Of a stretch of 64,000 nt of DNA, positions 24,001 through 32,200 are shown piece after piece. Made by a program: the position numbers and the translations under genes. The notes under the pieces are model-generated. The model made no database searches and was not told the origin of the DNA. It saw nothing but the letters and a program-made list of their open reading frames with translations. Within the stretch, counting starts at the first letter, position 1; the number at the start of each line of letters is the position of its first letter. The stretch is taken from assembly GCA_964030785.1 (NCBI GenBank), contig OZ034967.1, forward strand, positions 57,842,665 through 57,906,664, read 5' to 3'. This DNA is from Siderastrea siderea (taxonomy: Eukaryota; Cnidaria; Anthozoa; Scleractinia; Rhizangiidae).

Positions 24001-26094
24001 GTAATTCGAACCTTAGGCCAGGTCGCTAAGCTGTTTTTCAAACGCTCGGTGCACGAGACATCTGAATAAAGCCGTTATCGATGGCTCTCAACGGAAAAAC
24101 TTGCAGATGTTGGCGACCTTTAATGCCCCCTCAATGTAAATGGATTGTGGTTAAATGGCTTGGATGTGTAAAAGAGCTATCGTGCGTGGTCCACGCGAAA
24201 TTTCGAGGCGATCGGAGGCTCTGGAAGGAATTTACGGCTCTTTTCCCTCAGCGGACCGGATCGGCCTACCGGCTCGAGTCCCCAACCTTGGTAAAGGATA
24301 TATAGAGAGAAAGGCAGTGGAACTAAAACTCACTGGAATCGCGTTAAATCGCTCCAAAAACCACATGGGAGAAAGAACAACAGACAGAGGACTTCAGGTA
24401 GGGTTTTTTTTTTATTAAAAACACGTTCGCATTTTTAAATTAAAGTCGGAATCGTTTTTTCCCATACAAATCCTTATAATTTCACTGTTACGCAACGGCC
24501 GCCGTTACGCTCATATTACAACACTCACACAACGCAGAACAAAGGTCACACGGTCTATATATCTCCCATAGAGCTTGGGTTACCTGTGGTGTCAGTAGGT
24601 TTTTAAACCTGTTTTCTCTTCCCAAAATGCAGTTTAGTTTTAGTTTACGATGTTGTGTCCATGATTTATATCAGTCATATCCACAGGTTTTTATGCAGTC
24701 GTTTTGTTCTAGTGTCAGTTTGACTTTTTAGCCTGTAGCCTACTAGCCCGATGGTTGCTCTGTCTCCAATTTTGGTCCAACTGGGTTTTTAACGGGATGT
24801 TGTTTTGCCTTCCAAGGGTATTGCTGAGTAAACGAAAAAGCTGTTTTAGGCCCAGTTCAGACGCCGTACCTCTCATGGGCCGTACCAAATACATTTTCGC
24901 TCCTAGGTCGTATTTAAGCGGCAAACTTTGCCGTACCCTGAGATTTTGGCTTGCCTAATTGAAATCTGTCGAAAAAACTCATTTGGACACCGTACAACTG
25001 CCAAAAAACAACGTACTACTCGGTACGGCACATGGGAGGTGCGGCGTCTGAACTGGGCTTTATGCACTCAGGTGCTATAGTGGAGGGGGAAGTATTTGCA
25101 AAAATAATTACGTGTGTTGTTTTGTCCTCAGAGTATGCCTTAAAAATCCCAAATAAGCGAGGATAAGACTTGTCATTTCAACATAGGTCAAGCACGCAAT
25201 GCGTGCCTATGATTAATATTGCTGTCTAAAGATAGCAAAGTACCTATTTACTACAGCCCCGTAGCGTGCAATCAGACACGGTGATCCCTGCTTTTTATTT
25301 TATTTTTTTAATCTGCTTGGTGTAATTAGTAACTGTGCAAAGTTTCAACAAATTCTCATTACAACTTCTTTTTCGATGGAATCACCTTAAGCAAGGGGCC
25401 GTAAGACAGCTTCCTCTTCACCGTGATTGATCATTTGTATTGTTTCGAGTTATCTCGAGAAAATACTCATCCCTCTCGATTATCCGGACAAGTTTTGGCG
25501 GCCCCACCGTGTTTGAATGTCGAGGTTCGTCTGTATTGATGTGTCATATCTCTAGTAAACATTCTCCAAGAAAGTGTGATCCGTGCCTTTTGGTCAACGA
25601 TGAGCTCAAAGAACAGTCAGAAGGCAAACGGACCTTTGTCCGTAGTAAGTAGTTTGAACCCGGGAGTGATGTCACAAGTGGATTGTCTATGATCGTCCGG
25701 GTGAGTGTAGTCCTGAAAAGGACTGCTGTTGATGTCATTGACTGACGTTTCCATATCCTGTGCGGAAGTCATTATCAGAGCCTGGTGATGACTTTTGGTC
25801 AAGTTGTCAACGTCAGCCATTGATATCGACAGTCCTTCTCAGGACTACACTCACCCTGACGATCAAAGACAGTCTACTTATGAATAGGGGCGTTCCGTTT
25901 TGATTTCTCTTATGAGCCTCCTGTTCGGTCATTCCACGTGATTAGACCACTTAAAACTTTGTTTCGTTTCCTTTCAGAATCGAATACATGAAGTTCTTGA
26001 ACAAGCAGAGGAAGAGCTGGAACAAACCAGGCAGCTCGAGACCCCCAAATCATCCATTCCTTTATCACACCAACAAAAAGAGCAGCAAAAATGA
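42..26094 (+). CDS. NDC80: Kinetochore protein NDC80/HEC1 (5' partial, 15 exons)
   Basis: Exons read at 42-144, 390-494, 982-1081, 1812-1838, 2240-2307, 3030-3079, 3582-3676, 4717-4760, 5482-5643, 6885-7046, 8411-8500, 9179-9271, 10027-10166, 10664-10766 and 25978-26094. All have AG acceptors and GT donors, and the phases join without a stop to give 485 residues ending at TGA 26092-26094. The first exon carries the end of the calponin-homology domain (YPFTISKS, then VGSPHAWP, as in human HEC1). The rest is the long coiled coil, including the conserved block [13 protein letters not shown] in exon 10. NDC80 pairs with NUF2 and binds microtubules at the outer kinetochore. Human NDC80 is about 640 residues, so the N-terminal tail and most of the CH domain lie upstream of the window. 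The 1812-1838 exon is a 27-bp microexon. The last intron (10767-25977, 15.2 kb) is swollen by the P-like transposon. Assignment is from family knowledge and is very secure. Confidence 0.95.
3950..4515. repeat. 66-bp minisatellite in an NDC80 intron
   Basis: About eight and a half tandem copies of a unit of 65-69 bp. The marker CACTTTATGCTGGG begins near 3975, 4041, 4108, 4174, 4240, 4307, 4376 and 4441 (the last copy reads CACTTTATAC). Most units also contain CCTGTGATGGACTAGC and a G-run of variable length (4-7 G). Because the commonest period is 66, the array stays open in some frames and gives a false repetitive ORF. It lies between exons 3582-3676 and 4717-4760 and is not coding. Confidence 0.9.
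4976..5362. mobile_element. MITE-like imperfect inverted repeat
   Basis: The left end (GAGGATGGTGCCTC) is mirrored by AGGAGGCACCATCC at the right end. Inner arms also match in inverse: AGATCTTAGCAAGGG and CATTTTTCAGAGATA on the left, against CCCTTGCTAAGATCT and TATCTCTGAAAAATG on the right. The element is non-coding and sits in an NDC80 intron. I could not identify a clean target duplication, so the exact ends and superfamily are open. Confidence 0.65.
8144..8263. mobile_element. Short palindromic MITE
   Basis: A 120-bp near-perfect hairpin. It begins GGGGTCAATTTAATAAAACA and ends with the inverse (TGTTTTATTAAATTGACCCC), with a short central loop near 8200-8210. It lies in the NDC80 intron just upstream of the exon at 8411. 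No coding capacity. Confidence 0.75.
8661..9139. mobile_element. piggyBac-type MITE with TTAA duplication
   Basis: TTAA at 8657-8660 and again at 9140-9143 flank a 479-bp segment whose ends are inverted repeats (AGGGAAGGGTTCACGG at the left, CCGTGAACCTGTCCCT at the right, then GCGCATG-type sequence further in). Duplication of TTAA is typical of piggyBac. The element is non-autonomous. It ends only 36 bp before the NDC80 exon at 9179, so it sits next to that exon's polypyrimidine tract and branch-site region. Confidence 0.75.
12082..12088. repeat. Target-site duplication, left copy (GTGTCAG)
   Basis: The seven bases GTGTCAG lie immediately before the left terminus CACAGG. They are repeated after the right terminus at 24589-24595. 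An empty site would carry a single copy. Confidence 0.9.
12280..12596 (-). CDS. Outward-facing exon candidate in the left inverted repeat
   Basis: Read outward, this arm has two overlapping small ORFs. One starts MALNGKTC (74 codons, closed). The other starts [10 protein letters not shown] and stays open for 81 codons up to a consensus-like donor CTTCAG|GTAGGG. Both are identical to the copies in the right arm, as expected from the repeat. I recognise no domain. It could be an untranslated first exon, a vestige, or chance. There is no independent evidence of expression. Confidence 0.3.
12597..12799 (+). promoter_or_regulatory. Probable divergent promoter inside the left inverted repeat
   Basis: This roughly 200-bp segment lies between the outward ATG (12596, minus) and the inward helicase gene. 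It has a CCAAT box reading inward (TTGACCAATCGC) and no obvious TATA box. The same segment, inverted, lies at 23878-24080 in front of the transposase. Promoter function is inferred from position only. Confidence 0.45.
12977..17122 (+). CDS. Transposon-borne PIF1-family DNA helicase with C-terminal extension
   Basis: Model: exon 1 at 12977-12987 (ATGGACTACAG, then GTGAGA), exon 2 from 13606 after TTTTCCAG to about 15994 or 15997, and exon 3 at 16634-17122 (TAA stop). Spliced residues show the superfamily-1B helicase motifs: Walker A GQAGTGKS (26-33), motif Ia SSTVHS (69-74), motif II WDEAG (110-114), motif III VGEFLQL (149-155), [11 protein letters not shown] (from about 355) and YVAISRV (about 379). 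PIF1 enzymes unwind DNA 5' to 3'. About 580 further residues follow, of which I recognise only a short SAP-like helix-turn-helix ([15 protein letters not shown], about 892-906). The exon 2/3 donor is not sharp: GTGGTG or GTGTGT, both phase 0. Without that splice the ORF stops at 16060, giving 821 residues; with it the protein is about 962. Role in transposition is inferred. Confidence 0.85.
17123..18168. other. Convergent intergenic region inside the P-like element
   Basis: About 1 kb between the helicase stop and the transposase stop, A+T-rich. It contains a direct repeat of TTCAATTAGTCATGTTAATA (starting near 17652 and 17696) and degenerate sequence around 17560-18040 that resembles an old pogo-type MITE. 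No gene seen. Confidence 0.5.
18169..23834 (-). CDS. P-element/THAP9-like transposase (8 exons, 816 aa)
   Basis: Exons on the minus strand: 23728-23834, 22565-23629, 21854-21992, 21250-21343, 20738-20903, 19935-20079, 19384-19635, 18169-18651. Every junction is GT-AG and the phases join. The RNase-H-like core is recognisable by P-superfamily marks: [10 protein letters not shown] (Asp432), [19 protein letters not shown] (Asp531), [13 protein letters not shown] (about 569-581) and NQDGVENHF (Asp767 and Glu770). The D-x-x-E spacing equals that of Drosophila P (D528/E531). The start MLSKQRENN was chosen because it is the first ATG after the inverted repeat and its exon splices cleanly. Residues 1-60 show no C2CH THAP finger, the usual DNA-binding domain of this group. 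A CxxC pair (ACQNC) and a basic, coiled stretch lie at about 280-360. Cut-and-paste excision in the nucleus is the family function. Confidence 0.9.
21539..21828. mobile_element. TA-flanked MITE nested in a transposase intron
   Basis: It begins CAGTGAAAACCCGCAAGTAA and ends with the near inverse (TTACTTGCAGGTTTTTTGCTG), flanked by TA at 21537-21538 and 21829-21830. TA duplication is typical of Tc1/mariner. It lies in the intron between exons 21854-21992 and 21250-21343 and includes a 12-base C run. It does not interrupt coding sequence. Confidence 0.7.
23878..24080 (-). promoter_or_regulatory. Probable divergent promoter inside the right inverted repeat
   Basis: Duplicate of the left promoter segment, between the transposase ATG (23834, minus) and the outward ATG (24081, plus). 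The CCAAT box reads toward the transposase. Carrying one promoter on both arms would couple expression of transposase and helicase. Inferred from position. Confidence 0.45.
24081..24397 (+). CDS. Outward-facing exon candidate in the right inverted repeat
   Basis: Same exon as in the left arm, but here it points in the same direction as NDC80. The frame opening at 24155 ([10 protein letters not shown]) runs 81 codons and reaches the donor CAG|GTAGGG in phase 0. The next host acceptor downstream is the terminal NDC80 exon (25978), which is also phase 0. An in-frame chimera is therefore possible on paper. No known domain is visible. Confidence 0.3.
24589..24595. repeat. Target-site duplication, right copy (GTGTCAG)
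   Basis: Perfect match to 12082-12088, directly after the terminal CCTGTG. Confidence 0.9.
24849..25059. mobile_element. Harbinger-type MITE (TTA duplication)
   Basis: A 211-bp element with inverted ends GGCCCAGTTCAGACGCCG and CGGCGTCTGAACTGGGCT, flanked by TTA at 24846-24848 and 25060-25062. A 3-bp TWA duplication is characteristic of PIF/Harbinger. It lies 260 bp beyond the P-like element in the same NDC80 intron. Confidence 0.75.
25660..25880. repeat. Inverted repeat family fragment
   Basis: GTGAGTGTAGTCCTGA and TCAGGACTACACTCAC face each other about 150 bp apart, with ATGATCGTCC against GACGATCA outside them. Non-coding, near the 3' end of the last NDC80 intron. Family not recognised; probably an old MITE. 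Confidence 0.5.
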
Positions 26095-26899
26095 ACAATT
26101 TGGCAAACAATAAACAATGAAGTCCCGCACAATCTGCCGGCGGAAAAGTGCCATTTATAGTCACTTGCTATGTTCAGATTATTGTTCATTTTGAGCGGAG
26201 TACACTGGACGCTGTCCTGGTTGTTTGTACAATGTTTTGAGATTACACCATGTTCCAAGAACTCTTTTCTACAGTCTGTAGTGCTGGCACTGGCCAAAAA
26301 CGACAAGGCACCCAATACCAGCCCCTGTTATTTCCTTGTTCATTTTTTTACGCAGTGCCTGTAAATTTAAGTTTATTTGAACGCGAAACGGAAATACAAT
26401 GCAAAACCCACAAAAAATAAAGGGCTTTAGGGTAGGCTATTAGCTGCGGGTGTTTCTCGGTGCTGCAGAAACCATTACGTTTTGGTGAAAGTTATTAGCT
26501 ATGATGAAGGGTATACCCTGCCTTGATAAAAGTTATTTCTTCCCTTTGGAATCTCGTTTTGCGTTACTTGGTGATCGTAACACCAAGAAGTATTATGTTA
26601 CCTTGCATTTTAATGTGGACAATATAGCTTTTTAATTTGCTAGTGATCTACGAAAAAGGATGAACGTTTGTTGAAATTGCACGTCTATTGAGTACTGTTT
26701 TATTACATTTCTTAAGTAGTGTATAATCTGAGACTGTTTATTAGCTGGCTGTACATGTACAAAAGTGTTTCTTATTCGTTTCTTCGCTGAATGCTTGTTG
26801 TGGTTATCGTGTAAATAACTTTTTTTACAGTAGTATAATATACAAAGATGTAAAAAACATGTTCCAACGTTGTTCTTTTGGGAATCATAGTTGTCGCGT
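26095..26899 (+). other. NDC80 3' UTR and downstream DNA
   Basis: Directly after the NDC80 stop. An AATAAA-type signal occurs near 26415 (AAAAAATAAAGG). No coding exon with convincing splice signals was found. Confidence 0.5.
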
Positions 26900-27139
26900 T
26901 AGACTACAAGCAGTCTCTCTTACCGCTCAGGGATAGTCAAGCAAACAGAACACGCAAGCGAGCACGAAAATCGCCTACCGCGTAGAAACGTGACGCGCGC
27001 GTGATTAGCCTCTTGTGTAGTCAGCCGGCTCACTACACACGAGTGTCTCGTTTCCACGCGGCAGGCGATTTTCGCGTTCGCTCGCGTGTTCTTTTTGCTT
27101 GCTTATCCCTGAGCGGAAAGAGAGACTGCTCGTAGTCTA
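26900..27139. mobile_element. 240-bp foldback element, MULE-like
   Basis: The arms are nearly complementary over their whole length: TAGACTACAAGCAGTCTC at the left and GAGACTGCTCGTAGTCTA at the right, with CGCTCAGGGATA, GAACACGC and GCGATTTTCG-type blocks mirrored inside. The flanks TTGTCGCGT and CTGTCGCGA match at seven of nine positions, compatible with a decayed 9-bp duplication. G+C-rich centre with several GCGC runs. Non-coding. Confidence 0.65.
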
Positions 27140-28873
27140 CTGTCGCGAGAAAACATGATGCGCGCGATGCGACAGCTCGAAGTCCACTCGACTTGCTCGA
27201 AGACGCTCGTTTTTTCCTGGGGACAAAACAGTGATCCCGCTGATCTCATGCGCGATTTTGATTCACGCGCGCGCGGTCCGTAACAAGCGCAAATGAGCAA
27301 CTTGAAACAATTCAAGAAGTTCACACGTAGGTAGTTCTCTAAAACTCCTGCTGATGCCGAACCCTTTCCAAGCTGTTATTGCCTAAGAACAATCCCTAGG
27401 AACCAAAAGCTCAGAAACTAGTAGCCAAGAAGCCTTTGTCAGTTTCTTAATAGTTAGGGCCTCAGCCCAACCGTGAGCGCCCTACAAACGCTGTATTTTG
27501 TGCCACGCTAGTGTTCTTACTCAAAACCAGCAGAATGGTCACTTTTGAAGCCAAAGTGTGCATCTTTGCACTGATACAGTTTCTGTTGTCAGCCTAATGT
27601 CTGTGGCTTGAGTGATGCTTCCGATCGTGTGAGGAATACTTGCTTTTGTATCCTTCGGTATGTTTATGCTTGTGGTCGTCTTGTGATTCCCTTTCCCTTC
27701 TCCTGGGCGAGTGCTCCCTATCGCAGAAACAATCGCCGAATTAAAATTGCAATCAACTAAACACCTGCATTGAATAAGCATTACATAAAGCCCATTTGAT
27801 TGCGCAAAATGCTCTTCAAACGTTTGACCTTGTAAGGTACAAACCCCCTTGCTTTACACAACAAATTTGCCAACCGTATTCTGCAGCCTTGATTATGTGT
27901 AACACGACGAAAACAAAACTTAATTTTAACTTAAAAGTTTTGTTCCCTTCTTAACCCTTTAAGCCCCAACAGTAACAAACATCTAATTTCTCCTTACGAT
28001 ATCACCTTGTGATGAAACTTACAGTGCAAGAAAATAAGGCAAATGATAACTGTACATAAAATGTCTTGATGTATGATCAAATTCTCTCAACTAATACCAT
28101 ATTACATGTATAGAGAACAGTGAGGAGATCATTGCATGTTGATACTGGGGCTACGAAGTTTCCTCCTCTATGCATACATATGCCTTCTTTAATTTGCAAT
28201 CACTAACAGACTAAACAAAGCTAATATGACCTATCGAAGGCCTAGTTCCCTTGGTACCAAGGCCAATGGGCAGCAAATATTTAGCAATATTCCCTCGCAT
28301 TTTGGTCTCAATATTTTAAAACTTCACAAACCCGGTCTGAAAATATAAATATTTTGTAGAGATAACACGAAACTCAATAGATAATCAAACAACACTTTTC
28401 AGAGACAGCTTCGACACTGGGGTAGGGGGGGGGGGGGGTATACTCCGGGGAATTTTTGGTTGAGATGTGCTTCGGGTTGTCCAAACCACACCCTGTCCCT
28501 TTTTCAAAATATGTAGTGTTCCATCACCCATTTTCAGACGACATCTCTAAATCTTTACCTATGTTCAGACCAGGTCTGTGAAATTCTCAGATGTTCAGAC
28601 CAAAATGGTTAAGATAGATACCCATTTTCAGACCATTAGCAAACAACATACCTGTCTCTGCTATGTTTGTGGACTCTTGTCGTGGTTTTAGAATCTGAAG
28701 AATGTTTTCCTTCGTTGTACTGCAATAAAATTAAAGCAATTAATAACGTGAATATAGCTGCGGATCGAGGAATTTTCCATGGGTGGATTGCAAATAACCA
28801 AAGAGGGATAGCTCAGTTTCGGCACAGTGACCGAAAAGATTTCGTCGTAAGCTCAGCACCTCTCTAAAAGATC
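27140..28873. other. Intergenic stretch without a recognisable gene
   Basis: Between NDC80 and the PPIL4 tail. It holds a 13-base G run at about 28426-28438 followed by TATACTCCGG, probably a repeat-family start, and nothing I can support as a gene. Confidence 0.4.
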
Positions 28874-29039
28874 TAGCCTGCAAAGCAGGCGTTTTCTTGG
28901 GGATGCGCGAGTGCCAAAATCTCGGTTAATCGTAGCCGCCATGTTGGATCTATTCTTCCCAATCTTCCTCTTGTTTTAAAATCCAAGATGGCGGCTATAG
29001 CGTTCTCTTGCCCCCAAAATACGCCTGCATTGCAGGCTA
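28874..29039. mobile_element. 166-bp MULE-type MITE with perfect 9-bp duplication
   Basis: The ends are TAGCCTG and CAGGCTA, continuing as a hairpin. TAAAAGATC is duplicated exactly on both sides (28865-28873 and 29040-29048). A 9-bp duplication points to Mutator-like elements. The two arms carry GCCGCCATGTTGG and CCAAGATGGCGGC, which resemble the YY1 site. The seven terminal bases equal those of the larger element at 36938-37827. Confidence 0.85.
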
Positions 29040-29253
29040 TAAAAGATCCACTTGTAAGGACTTTTCAAAGAAGATGAAGATGTTGTTCAAAATGCCGGTA
29101 GAAATGAAGTGCACACAAACTAAACTGCCATGAAATACATGCAAGCTTCTGTCAGGCCGAAATCAGACTAATAACTTTCGCCTTAAGGACTACCTGTGTG
29201 AAATAACATGCAGTACTATTCTTCTGTAAAAACAAAATTGTACAGAAACCTAC

Positions 29254-32200
29254 CCTATGACTCCTAGAGATATCTTCTGCTTGTGTTCTCTTTTTTCTTT
29301 TTATTCTCTCGTCACCATCATCGCTGCTTGAACTTCGTCTTCGTTCCCGCTTTTCTCTTTTTCCCTTTTCCCTTCTCTCCTCATCGTCGCTGCTTGCTCT
29401 TCTTTCTCGTTTATCTCTCTTTCTTCTTTTGTCCTCATCACTGCTGTCATAACTTGCTTTTCTCTCTCTTCTCCTCTCTCTTTCGTCCTGTTTTCTGTTC
29501 TTTTTGTAATCCTCACGACCACCGTCACCTTTTTTCGAATCACTACGCTCGCGTTCATCGTCGCTGTAGCTCTGTCTTCTGTATTTCTTTCTTTTTTCAG
29601 TGGATTTGTCTTCATTGTGTTCTTCATCATCAAATACCAGATCATAGCTTAGTTTAGTGAGTCAAGAAAAAAGATCAGAGAATTTTTATCAACTGAAACA
29701 AAAGAAAGCCTGGATTTCTTATACAGCGTACTTACGACACCACTCGACATATTGCACGCTTTCAAGCCACTTGTAAAGAAAGAAGTACGTTCCGTCGCCA
29801 TTTATCCGTTTTCAGTTGTTTTTATCTGAAAACGCAGTTTTTTAAATACGCGGTTTCACAAAATTTTCCGTCTACACGTATACGTTTTCATTTCATTTGT
29901 TTTCGCCGTGCCACTGTAACCAGTTCACCGTTTTCGGAAACCTCTATTGTCGACCGTTTACGTGTGGTCGGAAGCGGGCCAAACTGTGTATCAAAAGAGC
30001 CACCGTTTTCGATCGTTTCTGCCGTCCACACGTAAACGATAAATCCTCATTTCCAACAACCTCGAGATCCACTGTGGACAGCGTTTTTGAAAATCTCGTT
30101 TTCAGAGCGCCTTCATTGTTTTCGTTCTTATGCGTGTGGACGGGAGGTCTAACGGCATAAAAATTCCGTTTCCAAACAAACGTGGTTGAAAACGGATACT
30201 TGTGCACGGCACCCCAAAGAAGAAGACCTTAAGTACAGCCCTGAAATATCAAGAGTAGAAGGGAAAGAGCTAACAAATAATTAAAAAATTGTCATTGTAA
30301 GGTATGCAAAGGATACTTGCTTTTATCTGTGCTTCCTTTTAAAGCAAATTTAGGTTTGTCTTTGTCATCTTTTCCTGGAAAGACTGGTTTAGCCCCTGTT
30401 TAAAAGAGGAAATACCATGCATGTATTTAACGTTTTTACTGCCAAAGGAGTGTCCTAACAGTAAAGAATAAGATTGGCTGAATGAGCTCTATAATACATA
30501 GATCTTTCAAAACCGAAAATGACACAAAGGCTGATAAAAGAAGTCTCCCACGCAGGTGTTATATAGGTAATCATACAACGCCCCGATTATCACCGGAATC
30601 TGATTCCGTCTTGTCCAGTATTGACAATAAGTGCCCCGGCATGTCTTGAATAACATTGTTTATCTTTCTATCAACTTAGCCAAATGATATAACACTGCTT
30701 AAAATAGCACTTAACATACTAGTGGCCTCTTTGAAATCGTATTTTTGCACACAGCTGATTTGTCTCATGTACAGTGTACCTTGTTTTTGAAACTTGACTT
30801 TTGCAACCGACTGAGAGAAATCAACATGAATTCGCCGGTCATCAATCAACACATTGTCCATTTTAAAGTACGCTCGTTCACAATCTTCAACCTGAAAAAA
30901 AAATTAGGAAAAAAAACCAAGAAAATTTACATATCGTTGGTAAATATGTCGTGGTTCAATTTTATCGTTGGTTCAATTTTTATTTTCCTTTGTTTTTTTC
31001 TCATTATTATACATGACCATGCACAAAAACAACTGAAGGAAAATAAAAATTGAACCACAACAAATCTGTATTTACCATAATCAACTGCAAATATGTCAAT
31101 CTCATTGCCTCAGTCATCACTGTCACGTTTATTAGTTACTAAACCAGGCCTTAGTTGTTCAAAGACTGGATAGCTTCATCCGCTGCATAAATCACTATCC
31201 AGTGGATAAAATGTACTGGTTGGAGTACATTTTATCCGCTGGATAGCTGTTTACCCTGTGGATAAAGTTATCCATTTGAACAACTGGGGCCAGATCGTGT
31301 GCGCTCTGTCTCTGAAAAGTGAAACTTCTTTAAATTTTTTCCGTAAATTCGACGTAAATATAATTTGTTAATTATTCCAGATCTAGGTAATAGTTAAATT
31401 CAAAATAAATCCTGTGTAGATGACGAAATTTAAAACAAACGAACAAAATTATTCAGGGCCACAGTCTTTCATAGACTGTATTTACATATATAATCAAGCC
31501 TTCTTGAAATTACAGTAACGCTATTTATTTTTTTACAGAGAGGGTTTGTTTCAGGATTGCTATTTTTCCATGAATTGATAGAAAAAAGGGCCAACTTTGC
31601 CTCAGATGAACAAGGAGGCTGAATTTTAACACTACTCTTGTTACAGCCATGCTGCATCACGCACAATCAGTATTTTTGAAAATGTGAATGGAGTTTTCAA
31701 GTTTATGGGTCGGATTTGTACGTTCATCCTCAGATTCGGAATTCTCGTAAGAATTTTACCACATTTTTGGAACCAAAGAGCTGCAAAATATCATTTTATT
31801 TGAAATGTACATTTCCCAACAATATTAGGCTTTTTATGCGTGTAGTGAAGTTTTTTTCCATTAACTAGTGACTTTCAAAGTGTTTTCCAGAGAGATATTC
31901 AAGGTTTCATTCAAATCTCAGAAGTTACAAAGAAAGATTCAAATATTCATTTCAGTCTTGTGGATTACTGATCACGCATGACGGAGCACTGGCTGTAACT
32001 CTTATGCGCACTGTTCACAAAAATTTCTGTTTTGTCTTTGCACAAGAGTGGTTTACCATTAGAAGAAATGAAAGCATTCCAGCCTGATTGCAGGTTACTT
32101 AACCTCTGATGTGAACAAACTGTCTAATAATAAATCGAAGGTGACTTGCTTTCAAGTATTGCACAAAGAAAGTGGCAACCATACTCACATTCTCAAACTC

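Larger units (their letters stand above)
12089..24588. mobile_element. 12.5-kb P-superfamily transposon encoding transposase and PIF1 helicase
   Basis: A complete element inserted in the last NDC80 intron. The termini are CACAGGTAACCC and its inverse GGGTTACCTGTG, continuous with 711-bp inverted repeats. GTGTCAG is duplicated directly outside both ends (12082-12088 and 24589-24595). Canonical Drosophila P makes 8-bp duplications and its termini also start with CA. Inside are two convergent genes: the helicase (plus strand, 12977-17122) and the P-like transposase (minus strand, 18169-23834), separated by about 1 kb of non-coding DNA. Both reading frames are open across every exon, and the inverted repeats are the same length and matched wherever I compared them. 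The insertion therefore looks young and possibly still active. The helicase-plus-transposase make-up is unfamiliar to me in this superfamily. Confidence 0.92.
23878..24588. repeat. Right 711-bp terminal inverted repeat of the P-like element
   Basis: Mirror of 12089-12799, with no length difference and even a 10-base homopolymer conserved. Homology stops at TTCGCTTGCC on the inner side. The transposase start codon (23834) is only 44 bp inside that edge, so transposase transcription must start within or right beside the repeat. Outward on the plus strand it holds the same short ORFs as the left copy. Confidence 0.9.

Noticed and set aside
29283..29657. Plus-strand ORF of 124 residues rich in Phe, His, Ser and Arg
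   Set aside because: It is antisense to the purine-rich PPIL4 tail exon. The minus strand has the coherent charged-tail frame and joins to the PPIL4 exons.
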